From: Bacteroidota bacterium
GTDB lineage: Bacteria > Bacteroidota > Ignavibacteria > SZUA-365
Length of the DNA stretch: 32,107 nucleotides
Direction: 5' to 3'
Assembly: GCA_003246455.1 (NCBI GenBank)
Contig: QKAF01000137.1
Span: 1 to 32,107, forward strand
A program made the position numbers and the translations under genes. The notes beneath the pieces were generated by a model, which worked only from the letters and a program-made list of their open reading frames with translations, was not told the origin of the DNA and ran no database searches. The first letter of the stretch is position 1; each line of letters begins with the position of its first letter. Positions 31,832 through 32,107 of the stretch are shown here, in pieces.

Positions 31832-31845
31832 CCGAACCCCGAACC
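31832..31845 (+). repeat. 7-bp exact tandem duplication
   Basis: CCGAACC occurs at 31832-31838 and again at 31839-31845. Removing one copy joins ..FMHSTEP directly to SGLTVSVSG in frame. Confidence 0.9.
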
Positions 31846-32107
31846 TTCGGGATTGACCGTATCCGTCAGCGGCGATACGGCGACGATCGCCTGGATGTCC
31901 GACCGGAGCGCGCTCCCGGTGAAAGGGTATCGGCTTCGCTGGAGCACCGATTCGCTGGGTCCTGCAAATCCGCTCGTCGATTCGCTTATCACGACGCTTC
32001 CTGTGCGGGTTCGTCTGCCGAAATCCGCCGTGTTTCTCCGGGTCGACTCCGAACTCGATGACGGCAGTCTGCTCGCGTACGGATTCCCGGTGCGCTGGTA
32101 CACGGCG

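Larger units (their letters stand above)
31482..32107 (+). pseudogene. Exported-protein gene broken by two tandem micro-duplications (partial at window end)
   Basis: ATG 31482 opens a frame with a signal-peptide-like stretch (SSILALILLLSAGVLSAQ). The mature part (RAYLVNYGAVHGDRFLAEFA ARRFVLIDEAGSTDIPMMRA ITPD) then shifts frame. The continuation (LPVLRYRDMVAVYPSFPEFP QVDRDEGAFMHSTEP) is in a second frame, and an FnIII-like stretch (GLTVSVSGDTATIAW.. VKGYRLRWSTDS.. to the window end) is in a third. Each shift coincides with an exact tandem duplication (19 bp and 7 bp). Removing one copy of each restores one continuous frame to base 32107. The first part loosely resembles the start of a TIM-barrel glycoside-hydrolase-like domain (a D..I..LK..P..VL.YRD pattern); this is tentative. 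The gene may be dead, switchable or mis-assembled. Confidence 0.75.

Overview
The window looks like part of a chromosome of a fairly GC-rich member of the Bacteroidota/Ignavibacteria (FCB) group. The main reason is that six complete or broken genes and one partial gene end in the C-terminal domain read by the type IX secretion system (T9SS): a YPNPF-type motif, a DLLGR/DVTGR-type strand, a GxYxxRL-type strand and a short final strand. Two lipoproteins and an outer-membrane-like beta-barrel domain fit a two-membrane envelope. The exact genus cannot be read from this sequence.

Layout. 1-276 is the tail of a T9SS cargo gene. 372-6517 (minus) is an envelope operon read right to left: ECF sigma factor, a membrane anti-sigma factor fused to a barrel-like domain, a lipoprotein, a vWA T9SS protein, and a VIT+vWA T9SS protein that is now split by a frameshift. 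Divergent from it is an Asp-box propeller T9SS protein (6817-8523). 8577-14597 (minus) holds housekeeping or envelope genes: an ABC-F ATPase, an S9 peptidase, a polyprenyl synthetase and tatC. 14755-17448 (plus) holds a multipass membrane/TPR protein and a YdeI-family protein. 17865-22166 (plus) is a tandem array of three paralogous T9SS-exported proteins. The first has a textbook sigma-54 promoter with a palindrome upstream. 22342-28218 holds uvrA and ppc. 28287-31479 holds a free-standing MprF-type DUF2156 protein, a lipoprotein and a HI0933/BaiN-type flavoprotein. The window ends in an exported-protein gene broken by two tandem micro-duplications.

The most original content is the surface-protein regulation: an ECF sigma/anti-sigma pair heading an operon of lipoprotein and secreted vWA proteins, an anti-sigma factor that itself carries a C-terminal barrel-like domain, and a sigma-54-driven paralog array. 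The intergenic spaces carry several kinds of repeat: a family of about 37 bp in four copies, a 30-bp perfect palindrome, hairpin elements and a 9-unit heptamer array. Two of these supply the first and last codons of the HI0933-family gene. No rRNA, tRNA, CRISPR array, transposase or prophage gene was recognised.
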